From Musa acuminata AAA Group (lineage: Eukaryota; Streptophyta; Magnoliopsida; Zingiberales; Musaceae): a stretch of 64,000 nucleotides of DNA. Made by a program: the position numbers and the translations under genes. The DNA lies in contig NC_088335.1 in the NCBI RefSeq assembly GCF_036884655.1, positions 47,683,001-47,747,000 on the forward strand, written 5' to 3'. Below, piece after piece: positions 20,970 to 33,131 of the stretch (position 1 is the stretch's first letter; each line of letters begins with the position of its first letter). The notes under the pieces were generated by a model. The model did not search any database. It was not told the origin of the DNA and saw only the letters and a list, made by a program, of their open reading frames with translations.

Positions 20970-23900
20970 ATGTCTGCTCGGCCTCACGTCACCATCACTC
21001 TGGGCCGGAGTGGACAGGTAAGCCTCGCAGACGAAATCTCTGTAAAGCCTGACCTTGGAGTTGGATTGACGTTGGGTGGCTTCATGTGTTGTTGATTCTG
21101 GCCGTAATTATCTTCAAATGCTTCTGCCGAGTCGTCCGTCAACCTTGTTAGGTTTTGAGTTGATTTTGTTAGTTAGGAAGGGTTCGATATTCTGTTTTGG
21201 GTTTCTTGTATCAAAATCTGCGTAGATGGATTTTAGTTGGTTTGAGCTTGGTGCAGAATCTACATCTTGCAAGAATGATAGAGTGAAACTGAGATTATGG
21301 CTATTTGGATTTCTCATGGATTGACATTTCTATGATAACTAAGCCACGTTGTTGTTGGCCCATATCTCGCTCTGATGAATTGTAATTTTATGCACTACCC
21401 CCCATTTCTTCAGATAGTATAAGGATCTTGTTTCTTCTTCTTCAGTGAAAGGTGTAATTTGGAACGGCAATCTGCAAACATGTGATCTCCATCTCCGCTC
21501 CGCTTTGTCATACTTGATTTGTCTATCTGCTGAATACAAGATCTATAGCACATGGTCTATTTATAAGTCTGTTGATTTCCCTTGACGTTGTGCCCAATGA
21601 ATGGAGTGTAATCTAATGAATAGTTGAAAGTAAATTTCTTCTTTGTGAGAAGAAAATGTTGACTATCCCAACTGAGTTGAAGATTTATTGAAACAAAAAG
21701 GTGTTGGGAAGGAGAAGTTGGATTCAAATATGTTCTTGCTGAAGACAATTACACAATTGCTAGCGTTTCAGCTTGTGGCTTTATTGGACCATGGGCCTGT
21801 TAATTTTCTTATGGAACCAATTTTTTTTTTTCAAAAAATAATTGATACTGCTGAAATTAATTGTTATCCTTGATTGCACTAGCGACTAGCATTGCATATC
21901 TCGAAGTGTAACTTTTCCATGTTTCCAAGGGACCTTTTCCTCTCAGGTTTCTTCGTTTGGAGAAATTGTGTGTCTACTTATGAGATTTGACAGTTTGCAA
22001 CAAAAATGGAAAACCTAATAAAAAGGTCTCCCTCGAACTATTACAACTGAAAATTTGGCAAATATTAACTGAAAATTTTGAAACTATTACATTAGGCTTA
22101 AAGCCTTGTTGGCCCTACCCTAAGTTAAAACATGCTCATGAGTTGAATCCAGGAGTCACTGAATAGTTTACTCCCACTTATTGGACTGGATAATTTTGAT
22201 TAGTATATATAAGTTTTTGAATCTGCTGTGAACGCTCCTCTTATGCGTGGTTAAAAGGAAAACTTTCCTGAAATAAGTACATCTTTTGAGATCTTAGAAT
22301 CGACCATCTTGACCTTTTCCTTTTTTGATGATTGCAGTTTGTCAAGAGAGCGAGACCTGGAGCCGATTTTGGTCAATCTGACCATGACATTTCATCAGGA
22401 AGACACCAGCCAACAAGAGAAAGGTCAGGAAGCGACATGACTGATTCCAGTTTGTATGGGAGTCAACACAAGAACAAACGGTATTCTTTTTTCCCTTCTG
22501 ACAGAAATAAACTTTATGTGAAAAAACAATTGTTTTGGCAGGGATTCAACTGCCAGTCTGGTACCAGTGTTCGAAACTTGTTGAACCAGTATAATACTAG
22601 TATACCAATCGACCTATACTATCTGTGTTGATTGAATAAAATAGTACAATACTTAACCTGCTGTTGTCTTCTTTTGTTGTGACAATGATTTTTTAACCTT
22701 TTCTTAGAAAGTTTGCTCTTCTTATAATCTAATTTATGAATAGGACAAGCTGAAGATGGCAGAGTTTGGTTAATTGCGTGGTCTTCTTAGGGTAGTTGTT
22801 TATCTTATTTTATATGCAGCACTGAAAAGATTGCTCTTTTTAATCCTGATTTTACTATTATTCTAGTTTATTACAATCTTTTTCCTTTTTAAGATATACA
22901 TGTTTAGCTACTCCACAATTTATTTCAATCTGTATTTTCTTTGACTATGATTTCTATTCTGTGCAGCATTAGAACAGAAAACAGCAATTCCAGCTCAGGT
23001 GAGTATAAACATACAAACAAATCAGAATAAACATCCATCCTTAAGATCTTCAAGACTAATTGTTTTTATTTCATACATTTTTTTGTTGATGTTGGTGTCT
23101 TAAACAAACAAAGATCGTCAGATTGGACGAAATGATCTTCGATTTAAACTTATAAATAAAAGTTTATTTCGAAAAACTGGTACTGGAGGGGGAGGACAAA
23201 ATGATGTTGATCTTCGTGAAAAACTCTCAAGGATCAGGGAGATTTCTTTCAAATCCAATCCAAGAAGGAATTTAAGAGAATTCAGAACTTCTGGCACTGT
23301 AAGGCGACTGCCTCCTACAAGAAGTGTAGATGATTTACTTCAGTTGGATTCAAAGAGAAAATCTTACTCTTCACGGACTGTCGATGAGAGAAGACATAGA
23401 TCACCGGATAAACTTTTTAGCAATGCTAGGGCTTTTTACTCCCCAAGAAGTCATGAGGATGCTTCCAGACATTCAAGTTTTATTAAAAATGGTCGAGTTA
23501 ATTCTTCAAGAACTATTTCTTCCGTGGGCAAGACTGGACTTCTAATTGATGCAGGAAAGTCTGGTATTCGAGATTCTTCATCTGGGAGCATTATGCACAG
23601 AAGCACACATAAGGTATATCATTGATTTCTGCAAATGGGTTGCTTGCTGTTACACTAAATTTTCTTAGGATTATAAACTGTGTACATGAATGAATCTACT
23701 CAACTTTATTGCACCAACAGATGAGCGATGAGTGGCAAATAATAAATTTATTTGGTTAGTTGTTACATGGGCATTGAATAGGTATGCCTCTACTCTTTCT
23801 GTGTAGGTGCCAGTTATATGGTAGCTTTTAATTTTCATTGAAAATAGGTGTGGAATTGAAAAAAATTCTAGATTTTTGGTTATTACCACATTGGGCATCA

Positions 23901-26565
23901 AGGAGGAGCCTGTGCATATCAGGATATCGTTGGACACATTCAAGTTGGAATATACCTTTTTATGAAGTGGTGACCCCTGTTCCTTACCACCATGCAGACA
24001 TACAAAGGAAAATGAAATTATTTGAGATTGAGTGAAAGAGGGACCTATAATTTGGAATTTAAAGATGAGACATGTATAAACTTGAGTTTATTTCAAGGTT
24101 TTCAATTTTGGGTTGGACTGGACCAGCAGGTACGTGTTCAGTTCTACAAACACACAATATATATCAGAATGTACCTCTGTGTAGAGAAGGGGGAGGGGAG
24201 GAAGGGAAGACAAAGAAGTGGAGGGAAGGATAGGGGACACTGCAATGGAGGAGGAGATGGGGTGTCAGTGGCAGAGGAGGATGAGGAGAACGAGCGTACC
24301 AATCAATAGGGCCTAGTGGTGGCAGATGTGGGTGACGGTTGGATGCGGATGCAAGCGAAGAGAGAGAGAGAGAGAGAGAGAGATGGGGGATTAGGTGTTT
24401 AGTGTTAAGGTTTTTAATTTTTTGAAATAAAAATAAAAAATAAAAAACCTGGGCTAGGCTTACCATCTGGTCCAAGCCTGTCCAAGCCCATCATCGGGCT
24501 TTTGAACTGGGTGGTAAGCCAGGTTCACATGACTTAATGGGTGGTAAACCCTGAATCGCATATGGACCACCAGAGCTTCGGCAGTCCATGTGTTGATTTA
24601 CATCTAGACCAGTAGATACTGATCGGTACATACCGAACAGGGCAAAATTGGATTCCTTGATTTATACTTGTTACATCAGATCACTTCTTTGTTATTTGCG
24701 AAATGCAACCAAGTAGCTTGTTCAATGTTTCAACTTTTTGTTTTAACTTCTTACAAGTATGTGATACATGTGGAGTCAAAATTATTTTGACATTGTCCTG
24801 GATGCCAGTTTGGGTAATGATACTTGTTCTCAATAAATTTTCTGGACTGTCTGGATAACCCAATTGTGAGTCCAATATATGTCCATAATCCACATATTCT
24901 CTCTTTCTTTATGATGCTCCTACAACATAATCAATAGTGTAGGCAGAACATGACTGACACTTGTAGCTCTACTTCTGGCAAACATAAAATTTGGTTGATG
25001 ATATACATTCTAGAATCAGATGCATATACCGAGATAACATTTTGGAATGCAATCAACAAGTGTTTGTCATGAGGCAGACACCAAACAGACACTGTTCTTC
25101 ATTGGTCTAAACAAATTGTGAATTGCCAAAATTTTGATTCTTCACTTCTAGGCTAGCGTTTTTTTTTTTTATGTCACCATGTAAGTTTCCATTTTCATTG
25201 TATAAGATGTTAAGACATGGGAATGAACATTTGGATATGAGCAAAAAGTGACATCTGATTGCTGTGCATGGGTCTAACATCTAGTTGACAATGAGTTTTA
25301 GTTACTGAATGCATAATTTGGGAAAAAGCTTTGTATGTTTAGAATGCTTATATTTAGATTTTAAGTGAGGCACTGTACATGTCTACTATAATTGGTAATT
25401 TGATTATTTGCAGCCTGAAGAACCATTTACAGTTTCTAGCTTTCTGAATGCATTGGGTCTAGGAAAGTATGCCATTTTGTTTCAAGCAGAAGAGGTTTGT
25501 TTTTGTGAATTCTTTTGTATGTCTATTTTGTCATTTTGACTCTTTAAACATGCTCAGAGTCTTTTATTAACATAAAATATAATTTGCAACCATTTTTCAA
25601 GGCATTTCCACTGGTTGAGAAATTTGACTTGTCCGACTGTCCTGCTGACCTCAAACTCATTTTGTGGTCAAATTTGACTATTTGTTGAGCTCAGATGGTA
25701 TTTTTGTTGGGATTTGTTGCAAAGATTGTTGAAGGATTGACGTGGTATGGACCAAAGCTTGTTCTGGCTTATTGTTGCCTTGGTATTTGGTTCATGCATC
25801 CATTTTTTATTATTAGTAGCTACTTGCCTATTACGATTCAAGAGACACCAACCTGCGCTTGGTGAAAGATGGACAAAGCATTGTGTTGATTGGTTATAAA
25901 CTTATATCCTCTACTTTTGCTACCAGATTAGTTTAAAACATTGTCAAGGTTACATGTTCTCTGGAGAAGACCCAGTAGGGCAGAACTCTTTTATAAGTTC
26001 CAAATTTTGGGTATCTATGTCCATTTAAAGTGGTATTTTACAAAAGCTGTCAAATTCTCTGGAGTTTCAGCTTTTTGTGTGGCCAGAAATCAACAACTTT
26101 TAAATGAGACCATTGATCATATTCTCCTTTCTGCCTCTATGCTGCATGTACTTGGAGGTCAGTTTCCTTTAAGAAAGATCGCCACCCTGAAAGATATCTT
26201 CTATTTGGGTTAAGTGGAGAAGAAGAACCAAACTATAGATGCATTGTATTTGGGTTTGGTTTGTTTAGCCATATATTAGACTGTTGGAAGTATTGAAGCA
26301 TACAATCTTTTTGGACATCTGTTATAATGCCCAGGGGAACCTATCCTGCAGGGAAGTATGTATGAGAAAAAATGATCTTTTTATATACTTTATTTGTTTC
26401 TTAATCTCATTTTAGTCACCTCACTGTTTAATTCCTTTGTTTCAACCCTTAATGAGACAAAGTTGCAGACATTTGCCTAATTTTTTCTTTGAATAAAAAT
26501 GTGTTACATTTTGATTAATGTTAAACACTGTTCAATGAGGACATTAATAAATTGATTGTCCTTGG

Positions 26566-26599
<34 letters not shown>

Positions 26600-28715
26600 C
26601 CAAGGACAATCAATTTATTAATGTCCTCATTGAACAGTGTTTGCCACGTCTTCAACTTGTATATGGCAGTATCTCATTTTGACTTGCAAAAGATTTTATG
26701 TTTCTTAATTCTTCCAATGTAAAATGTTATGGATCTTTTGTCCACCTATCTTTATTTTAGAACCTTTTTCCAAAATCTTTTGATGTTACTTAAAAAAACC
26801 CTGTCACCATTGGTTTAAAATTCGATTATTATGTTGATTTATTACTTGCACTGCTTATTCTTAACAATCTGTGGAGTATCTCAAGCAGTCCTGATGTCTC
26901 TGAGGGTCTAGAGGTGGATCTCTGAATTAAGGTTCTAGAACATGATATTATTGTTTAAGAATGATTCCTTTAAGTTCTAGTCAATCAACAAGGTCTAGTG
27001 AATCAACAGACATTTTTCACCCTTCTTGTTAATATCAAGCTGTACTTAATTACTTTTCCTGTTTCCGATCAAAATCTATAATTATGAGTATCATTTTTGC
27101 ATGTTGTGAAAGTTCTGTTGTAAAAGTTTGTGCTTGACATTTTCTTGTGTACATATATGTATTTGTAGTGATGACCATCTATACATAGCAGGAGAAACCT
27201 CTGGTTTAGATGTCTCCCACGATTAAATGCTGGTGTCAAATAATAGCTCAACACAAACATTTTGGAAAGTGGATCATACTTCTTATCTAGTTCATTCGGC
27301 TTCTAACTCCAATTTGGTAAAATAATTCTGTAGTTATAACTTATGTCAAAAAAGTTACCGTACCATATCAAGGTATATTATGTATATCCAGAGGCATCTA
27401 GTCTATTATGTATATAGATCAAGGTATGCAATACCGTACCGTATCGATGTTTCGAGATTGGCTCGGTAAAGTACGGTGCGGTATCGGTATACCGAGCGGT
27501 ATACCAGGGCATACCGAGTGGTACACTCTGGTATACAGAACAATTTTATATATTTTTTCATTAATGTAACGGTATCGGTATGTAGCGGTATCGGGCGGTC
27601 CGCGTACCGGTATGCCGTCGGACCGGTACGTACCGCCCATACCGGACGGTATCATTCGGTACTGCATACCATGATATAGATAAAATTTAGGGTCTTCTAG
27701 TTGTATGTTGAGATCAGTTGCAATAGTACACCTGTTTCCTGCAAAAAGTCCCATGTTTTCTGTTTAATTTTCACACATTAATTTCATAAATTATTGCAGG
27801 TAGGTACTGTTTGATGGTATAAATGCTGAGATGGTCTGTCAAGCTATCTCTGTCTTTTGGTTAGGTCAGTAGGAAAACGTATTGGTCTGCTTCCCCATGT
27901 CAGGTCAAGATGAAGTAATTTAATTGGTTTCAGATCACTTATAAGAACTTGATTTAATATGGACCATTTAATGACTAGGTAACCTTTTGTGACACCATGA
28001 ATGGTACTAGCCATTATATGATTGTACATTTTTGTTAAAGAAATGATATATTATGTAAAATACCCGAGTTTGCAATGACTGATAATGCTGCTCCACAAAT
28101 CAATCATTCTGAAAAGTGGTATTTATACATGTCACACAACATAAGAACCCTCAAACCTTCTCTTTGGAAAAATTATCTTGCATTTACTCCATGGAAAGTC
28201 ATCCCATTGTGCTGATCAACTACGTTTCCTGATATTTTCATCACAAAGATATCCTTCAATGCCGTTCGTATATAGCCTAAACTTCCAAGTTTCGCAATAT
28301 TGTTGACTCAGTATGTGATTATTCAATTGCAGATAGACATGACTTCACTGAGGGAGATGGGAGACCATGACCTCAAGGAACTGGGTATTCCCATGGTAAT
28401 TATACTTTTCTTGGTACTGCATACTTTTAGAGATTTGTTTTCAGAAAGTGACTGCGTTTTTGTTTCACTTGCACTGTCATCTTGAACATTTGAAAAATTA
28501 GCAAGGCCATTCTTGAACATGCCAAAGAACATGACATCTTGTGCAGTATGCATTAAGTAGATTTTCTGATGATAATTATGCCAGTAAAATGTTTCCCTGT
28601 TACTGTATGATATCTCCGGATTTTAGATTCTGATGATAGCTGGTTCCACTTGCAGGGACCTAGGAAGAAGATTCTTCTGGCAGTATTATCTCATACAAAA
28701 TACCACTATTTGTGA
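20970..28715 (+). CDS. SAM (sterile alpha motif) domain-containing protein
   Basis: Exons: 20970-21017, 22338-22480, 22967-22998, 23114-23613, 25414-25494, 28333-28395, 28656-28715. They join in frame to 308 aa. The first 240 residues are basic, Ser/Arg-rich and probably disordered (for example RTSGTVRRLPPTRSVDDLL). The last about 65 residues form a SAM fold: PFTVSSFLNALGLGKYAILF, then IDMTSLREMGDHDLKELGI and GPRKKILLAVLSH. SAM domains mediate protein or RNA contacts; small plant proteins of this design are largely uncharacterised, so no specific function is claimed. The start is the first ATG and gives MSARPHVTITLGRSGQ. Introns 4 and 5 carry hAT-like MITEs and a perfect palindrome. Confidence 0.9.
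24094..24659. mobile_element. hAT-like MITE in SAM-gene intron 4
   Basis: Inverted ends CAAGGTTTTCAATTTTG and, on the other strand, CAAGGAATCCAATTTTG (14 of 17 match). The flanks gTTTATtt and aTTTATac align as a decayed 8-bp target duplication. The interior has a purine-rich part (24190-24300), a GA microsatellite (24358-24382) and a pyrimidine-rich 3' part with no transposase. Related by its ends to the element at 27420. Confidence 0.6.
26523..26642. repeat. Perfect 120-bp palindrome with (AT)14 core
   Basis: Left arm 26523-26568 and right arm 26597-26642 are exact reverse complements over 46 bases, separated by 28 bases of alternating AT that is itself self-complementary. The symmetry stops at both ends (left neighbour TT, right neighbour GC). 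It lies in SAM-gene intron 5, so the pre-mRNA could fold into a 60-bp hairpin. Confidence 0.95.
27420..27673. mobile_element. hAT-like MITE with 8-bp target duplication
   Basis: A 254-bp element in SAM-gene intron 5. The ends are CAAGGTATGCAATACCG and, inverted, CATGGTATGCAGTACCG (15 of 17 match). It is flanked by an exact 8-bp duplication ATATAGAT (27412-27419 and 27674-27681), the size made by hAT transposases. The interior is rich in ACCG/CGGT palindromic words and has no coding capacity. Confidence 0.8.
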
Positions 28716-29453
28716 GATTGTCCACTTGATTTGAAATTCTCAATTACATCATGCTGTGGGTGTGTTGTACATTATCAAAACAATGATCATTTTCATGTAC
28801 TAGCTCCTAGCATTCTGAGGTTCATAAAGAATGATGACTTGATGAAAACCGAAAACTACGATAAAGGAATGTCTATTGTCTCGAGTCACTCTTGTACAGA
28901 CCAAGTTATTGGAAGTCTAATGTTGTTCTGAAATGAAAAGAAAACACTTACAGATGACGAGTTTGATGCAGAAAACACCATTCCTGGTTGGTGACAGAAA
29001 CCAAGAGGCATGGTGGGAAGGAAAATGCATTAGAAGCAGATGTTTTGGTTGCAAATCTTGTATGTGCTCTTCATGGAGAGTGGCACCACCTCTTTGCAGT
29101 TTGCAGAAGTTGACCGGGACTTTTCATGTCCCTCCAGTTTGGCCTTCTCCTCCTCACCTGCTTCAAATATTTTTCCCTGTGGTGAGAAGGTAACTGGTCA
29201 TTGTGATCTTGTTTAGCCAATTAAAATCTGTTGTTGAGATCAGACTTCTAGTGTTTTACTCGGAAATAATTACCATTCTCTCTCATTGTCTTGCAGTGCG
29301 TTTTTCTATGGAGAAGGCGTGGGCTACATTCCAGTGGAGAATTCAAATCTTCTCTCTTGCTTGATAGAACAAGATCTATCTTGATTCAGAGTAACAAGAG
29401 GATGGAGCAAGTGATTCATCTCTACATTGCCAACGCTCTCCAGTATCGGGTAA

Positions 29454-29509
<56 letters not shown>

Positions 29510-30671
29510 GTTTTATTGTTTTGCTTGTCTTTTTGGTGGTATGTGTGTTTTTTTTTTCGGAGGGCGGAGGGGAGGGCCGGGTAGTTGTTGTGTTGGGCCC
29601 ATGCGGGCCCCACATGTTATATTTCCGGTCTAGATGTAAACAACGATCCCACGGCACGTAGACCAGCTGGGGTCAACCCCTTTTGTACGGGGAGTTGGAC
29701 TCTGTCCTTTACCAGCCGCGTCCAGCCCACTGATCCTTTGTTTTCTAGATATAAAAATTATCCTACGGTTATATTTATATATATTATTATTGGGAGCCAC
29801 TTTCCATGTGGTAGCTAGATAATCTTAATCCATCCAATAAGAGCGACCTCCTCAGTCACTGGGAAAGGGAGGGCTAAATTAGACTATTATGTTACTTAAA
29901 ACTCCTGCTTGTGTGACTTGGAAGATAAGATGGCAAGTATTTCGATCATTGTGAAATTGTAATGTGGCAAGATCCACCGTTCTATTATCCCATCTATCAT
30001 GGCGGTGTCCTTATCGCTGCCTGTACATGGAGATTCCCTACATGACTTAGTTTGAGCATTGAATGCTAGCTTCTCTAGTAGCAGTGTTGAGCCGACAAGA
30101 AACATTGATATGACTTATGTTGTTGAGCATTGAATGACAACAAATCTTGTTGTCAAAAAGGAGGGGAAATATCACCTTGTATTTGAGGCCCCTCTTGGAT
30201 GAATGGCTAGGATCAATTTGATATGATCGTAAAACTTACTATGGCATCCTGTTTCAACGTCAAGAGAATAATTTCCGCACTTTCTTGTACTTCAAGTCTT
30301 CCGTTTGATATGATAGAAAAACACGGTTGAGTGTTTTTTTATTCAAAGGAAAGATTTGGTTGAAAAAACTCTTCGTCATTTCCTCCGCGGTCAAACCATT
30401 ACCAACCCGTATAATTATGTTTTTATTTGGTCAATGTCATTCTTACATAGGCTTCGTGAACAATTCCACTGCTATTATTGTACATATCTTGAAAATAACC
30501 AATATATAAAAGAAAAAAAAAGAGTAAAAAAGAAGAAAAAGAAGACATAACACTTCCACATATTATTACAGCATAAAAACTAAAAACCTGCTAAACTCAC
30601 CCTAATATATCAACCCCGGGTTGATAAATTTTTATATGTAACGACAAAACGGAATAGAATATATCGGACAT
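28716..30671. other. Intergenic; possible spliced 3' UTR of the SAM gene
   Basis: No recognised protein gene. Between 28,933 and 29,450 two segments rich in coding-like composition are separated by a plausible intron (donor gtaactgg near 29190, acceptor ttgcag near 29296), which could be untranslated exons of the SAM gene. A (CT)n(TA)n microsatellite lies at 29459-29508. The rest, to the stop of the U-box gene, includes its 3' flank. Confidence 0.35.
29459..29508. repeat. Compound microsatellite (CT)n(TA)n
   Basis: About 12 CT units run directly into about 12 TA units. Peptides predicted across it are artefacts. Confidence 0.9.
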
Positions 30672-32513
30672 TTAGAACGGGGAAGTTCCGTTGCCAACTA
30701 CCTTGTTACGGCGCCGAAACGACATCAGCCCATCCGATACCACGTCACCGTCGTCCTCCGCCGGGTAGCCCTGCAGCGGCGGCGCCTCGTCGTCCTCCCC
30801 CCTCCTAATCGCCCGCAGTGTCTTCTTCGCCATCTCCCGTCGGATGTCACCGCTGTCCCGCTCCACCACCCTCATCAGCACCTTATCAGCCCCGGCTGCC
30901 CTCGCCAGCCTCGGAAACCTCAATCGGTCCCGGCTCATCCCGTACAGCGTCGCCACGCAGTGCTCCTCCACTGTCGCTCCTGCAGCGCCCCTCATCAGCG
31001 CCGCCACCGCTGGCACCGCCCCGGCGTCCATCAGCGCGCTCTGTCCCTCCCCGCACGCCGCCAGATTGCTGATCACCATCATCGCCAGCCTCGCCAGCAC
31101 CGGCCCCTGATACTGCGACGAAGCGTCCGAGACAACCGCCTCCGCCTCCGCCACGGCGAGCAGCGCCCTCACGGCCCCGGTGGTTCGCGCGATCTTGGGT
31201 TGGTTAGGGCGGGCAACGGAAAGGTGACAGAGCGCCTTCCCGGCGTCGCGGCGGGCTCGGGGGCCGGCCGCGGAGGGGCTCGTGAACAGGTTCAGCAGCG
31301 GTGGGATGGCGCCGAGGGAGCCGATGGCCACCCGGTTCTCGCCGTCGAGAGCGAGGCTGTGGAGGGCGGCGGCGGCGTGCTCGCGGGCTTCCGGGTGGCC
31401 TCCTTTGAGCACCTCCACGAGCGGCAGCACCGCGCCGCAACGCACAATTCGGACCTTGTTCTCTTTCTCCAAGGACAAGTTGACCATAGCGGCGACGGCG
31501 TTGATCTGGACGGCGGTGCAGCGGGTGAGGAGAATTGAGCGGAGGGAGGCTAGGAGGTGCGGGCTGCAGAGCTTGATCCGGCAGTCGCGACTCTCTCTGG
31601 TGGCGTGGCGGAGGGAGGCCGCTGCGAATTCCTGCTCCTTGACATCGGAATCCATCCACTTGGTCAACATCTCCTCTTCCCACGCATCCGTCTCGATCTC
31701 GGAAGCAGGAGACACAACGTTCGGAGGAGGTAAGACCTCGATCTCGGAAGAGGAAGAGGAAGAAGTGGGGTGCAAGGATGGGGATGAGGTAGAGGGCCGC
31801 GAAAAGGAGAAGCATTTGTCCTCTGTTTGCGAGACCGAAGAAAGACGAACTCCAGGACTCGTCGTTTCCTCGGAATTGCCATCTAATCCGCTCGATTTCG
31901 ATCGCACTATGTCATCTTCGTCTTTGTTTGTTCCATCAGACAACGCCGAAGCCTGCAAGAACCGACCTTTTCCATCGTCTCCACCGCAGGAGAACGCCTT
32001 CTCTCGCAAGGCTTCATCTTTACGTTCCGGCGCTTCCAGGGTTTCGTCTTGTCCATCTGCTCCAACAGAGGGCGGAGGAGAAGCAGAGGAAGTGGAGGGA
32101 GGGGAACTGGAGGGCATGAGGCTACGGACACAGGCGCAGGCGGCGTCGGCAGGGACGGGGAGAGGACGGGGGAGGCCGTGGCGGTCGCACCAGTCGTGGA
32201 TGGCGGACTTGAGGATGATGTTAGGGATGAGGACGAGCGGCGAGGTAGAGGATGAGGATGAAGAAAAAGGTCGATCGAGGGAGAGGTCAGGTGGGGCGAC
32301 TCCGAGGTCGGCGCAGGCCTCGACGCATCTCCGCTCGAAGGTCCACCCGGTGGCCGCGACGACGACGGGGTCCGCCATGACCGACCGCGAGATGGGGCAC
32401 CGGAACTCCACGGGCGGCTCCACGGCCGCCGTAGTAACCGAGGAGGAGGAAGAGGGCGAGGTGGACAGCGAGAGGTGGGAGGTGAGCTTGCAGCGCTGCT
32501 CGTCGCTTCCCAT
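30672..32513 (-). CDS. U-box / ARM-repeat E3 ubiquitin ligase (PUB38-41 type)
   Basis: An intronless gene for 613 aa. The U-box (about residues 35-112) starts VEFRCPISRSVMADPVVVAA, continues TGWTFERRC and ends with IPNIILKSAIHDWCDRHGL; it recruits E2 enzymes. A serine run (about 84-92) is inserted within the U-box. A low-complexity acidic/Ser linker follows, then armadillo repeats from about 300 to 590, for example INAVAAMVNLSLEKENKVRI and AREHAAAALHSLALDGENRV, which bind substrate. The layout and lack of introns match plant U-box proteins of the PUB38-41 group; the substrate is unknown. GC content is very high, as is usual for intronless monocot genes. Large antisense open frames over it are shadows. 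It is followed on the same strand upstream by the peroxidase gene, with no sign of shared regulation. Confidence 0.93.
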   Translation of the reverse strand: MGSDEQRCKLTSHLSLSTSPSSSSSVTTAAVEPPVEFRCPISRSVMADPVVVAATGWTFERRCVEACADLGVAPPDLSLDRPFSSSSSSTSPLVLIPNIILKSAIHDWCDRHGLPRPLPVPADAACACVRSLMPSSSPPSTSSASPPPSVGADGQDETLEAPERKDEALREKAFSCGGDDGKGRFLQASALSDGTNKDEDDIVRSKSSGLDGNSEETTSPGVRLSSVSQTEDKCFSFSRPSTSSPSLHPTSSSSSSEIEVLPPPNVVSPASEIETDAWEEEMLTKWMDSDVKEQEFAAASLRHATRESRDCRIKLCSPHLLASLRSILLTRCTAVQINAVAAMVNLSLEKENKVRIVRCGAVLPLVEVLKGGHPEAREHAAAALHSLALDGENRVAIGSLGAIPPLLNLFTSPSAAGPRARRDAGKALCHLSVARPNQPKIARTTGAVRALLAVAEAEAVVSDASSQYQGPVLARLAMMVISNLAACGEGQSALMDAGAVPAVAALMRGAAGATVEEHCVATLYGMSRDRLRFPRLARAAGADKVLMRVVERDSGDIRREMAKKTLRAIRRGEDDEAPPLQGYPAEDDGDVVSDGLMSFRRRNKVVGNGTSPF

Positions 32514-33131
32514 TTCACTCGGTTTCCATGCGATGACACGGCCATCCTCGTCTTCCTCCTCTTCTTGGAATCTTTTAGCAGTCGTCGCACGGAGTCAGCG
32601 GCGCGGATCAGCTGCGTGATAACCGCAGGGTGCAGGGACGTCCACGCTGTTAACGTCTGGGCCCGTCACGAAACAAAGCGATTGGAGGGTGAAAACCGGG
32701 TACGTTTCCATGTTTCCTGTTTTTACACGAAATCTGAACTTAGACGGCCGGCTCGTAATTTCCGAAGATCTTGACCGTGAATCTTGTCAACGCCAATAGT
32801 CTGATAGAATCGACGGTTCACATCTTCTGGGGTCGGGACATGGTTCAATTCCGTACGTTACATATATTATTCTCGCATCTTTCTCATCTCCATGATAATG
32901 AATATAAAAGGGCATGAAGAATCCATCCATCTTCCCACTCATGAAGAGACATGATTTGGTAACATATATGAGAAGCTCAAAAATTCATGAAGTGTTATCA
33001 TATATAGTCTATATATAAATGTATGTGGTAGAGCTTGGGGCATGGAGATTACATGCATCTCTCCATGCCTAAACTACGACGACGATGGACGACATAATCC
33101 ACGGTCGAGTCTTGATGAAAGCTTTCGTTGT
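32514..33131. other. Intergenic between U-box and peroxidase genes
   Basis: The left part is the promoter and 5' region of the minus-strand U-box gene; the right part is the 3' flank of the minus-strand peroxidase gene. A plus-strand TATAAAAG lies near 32902 but no plus-strand gene follows it. Confidence 0.5.

Noticed and set aside
30960..31538. 192-codon plus-strand open frame over the ARM repeats
   Set aside because: Shadow of the minus-strand U-box/ARM gene.
31282..32619. 445-codon plus-strand open frame
   Set aside because: Antisense to the U-box gene, low complexity, no motif.
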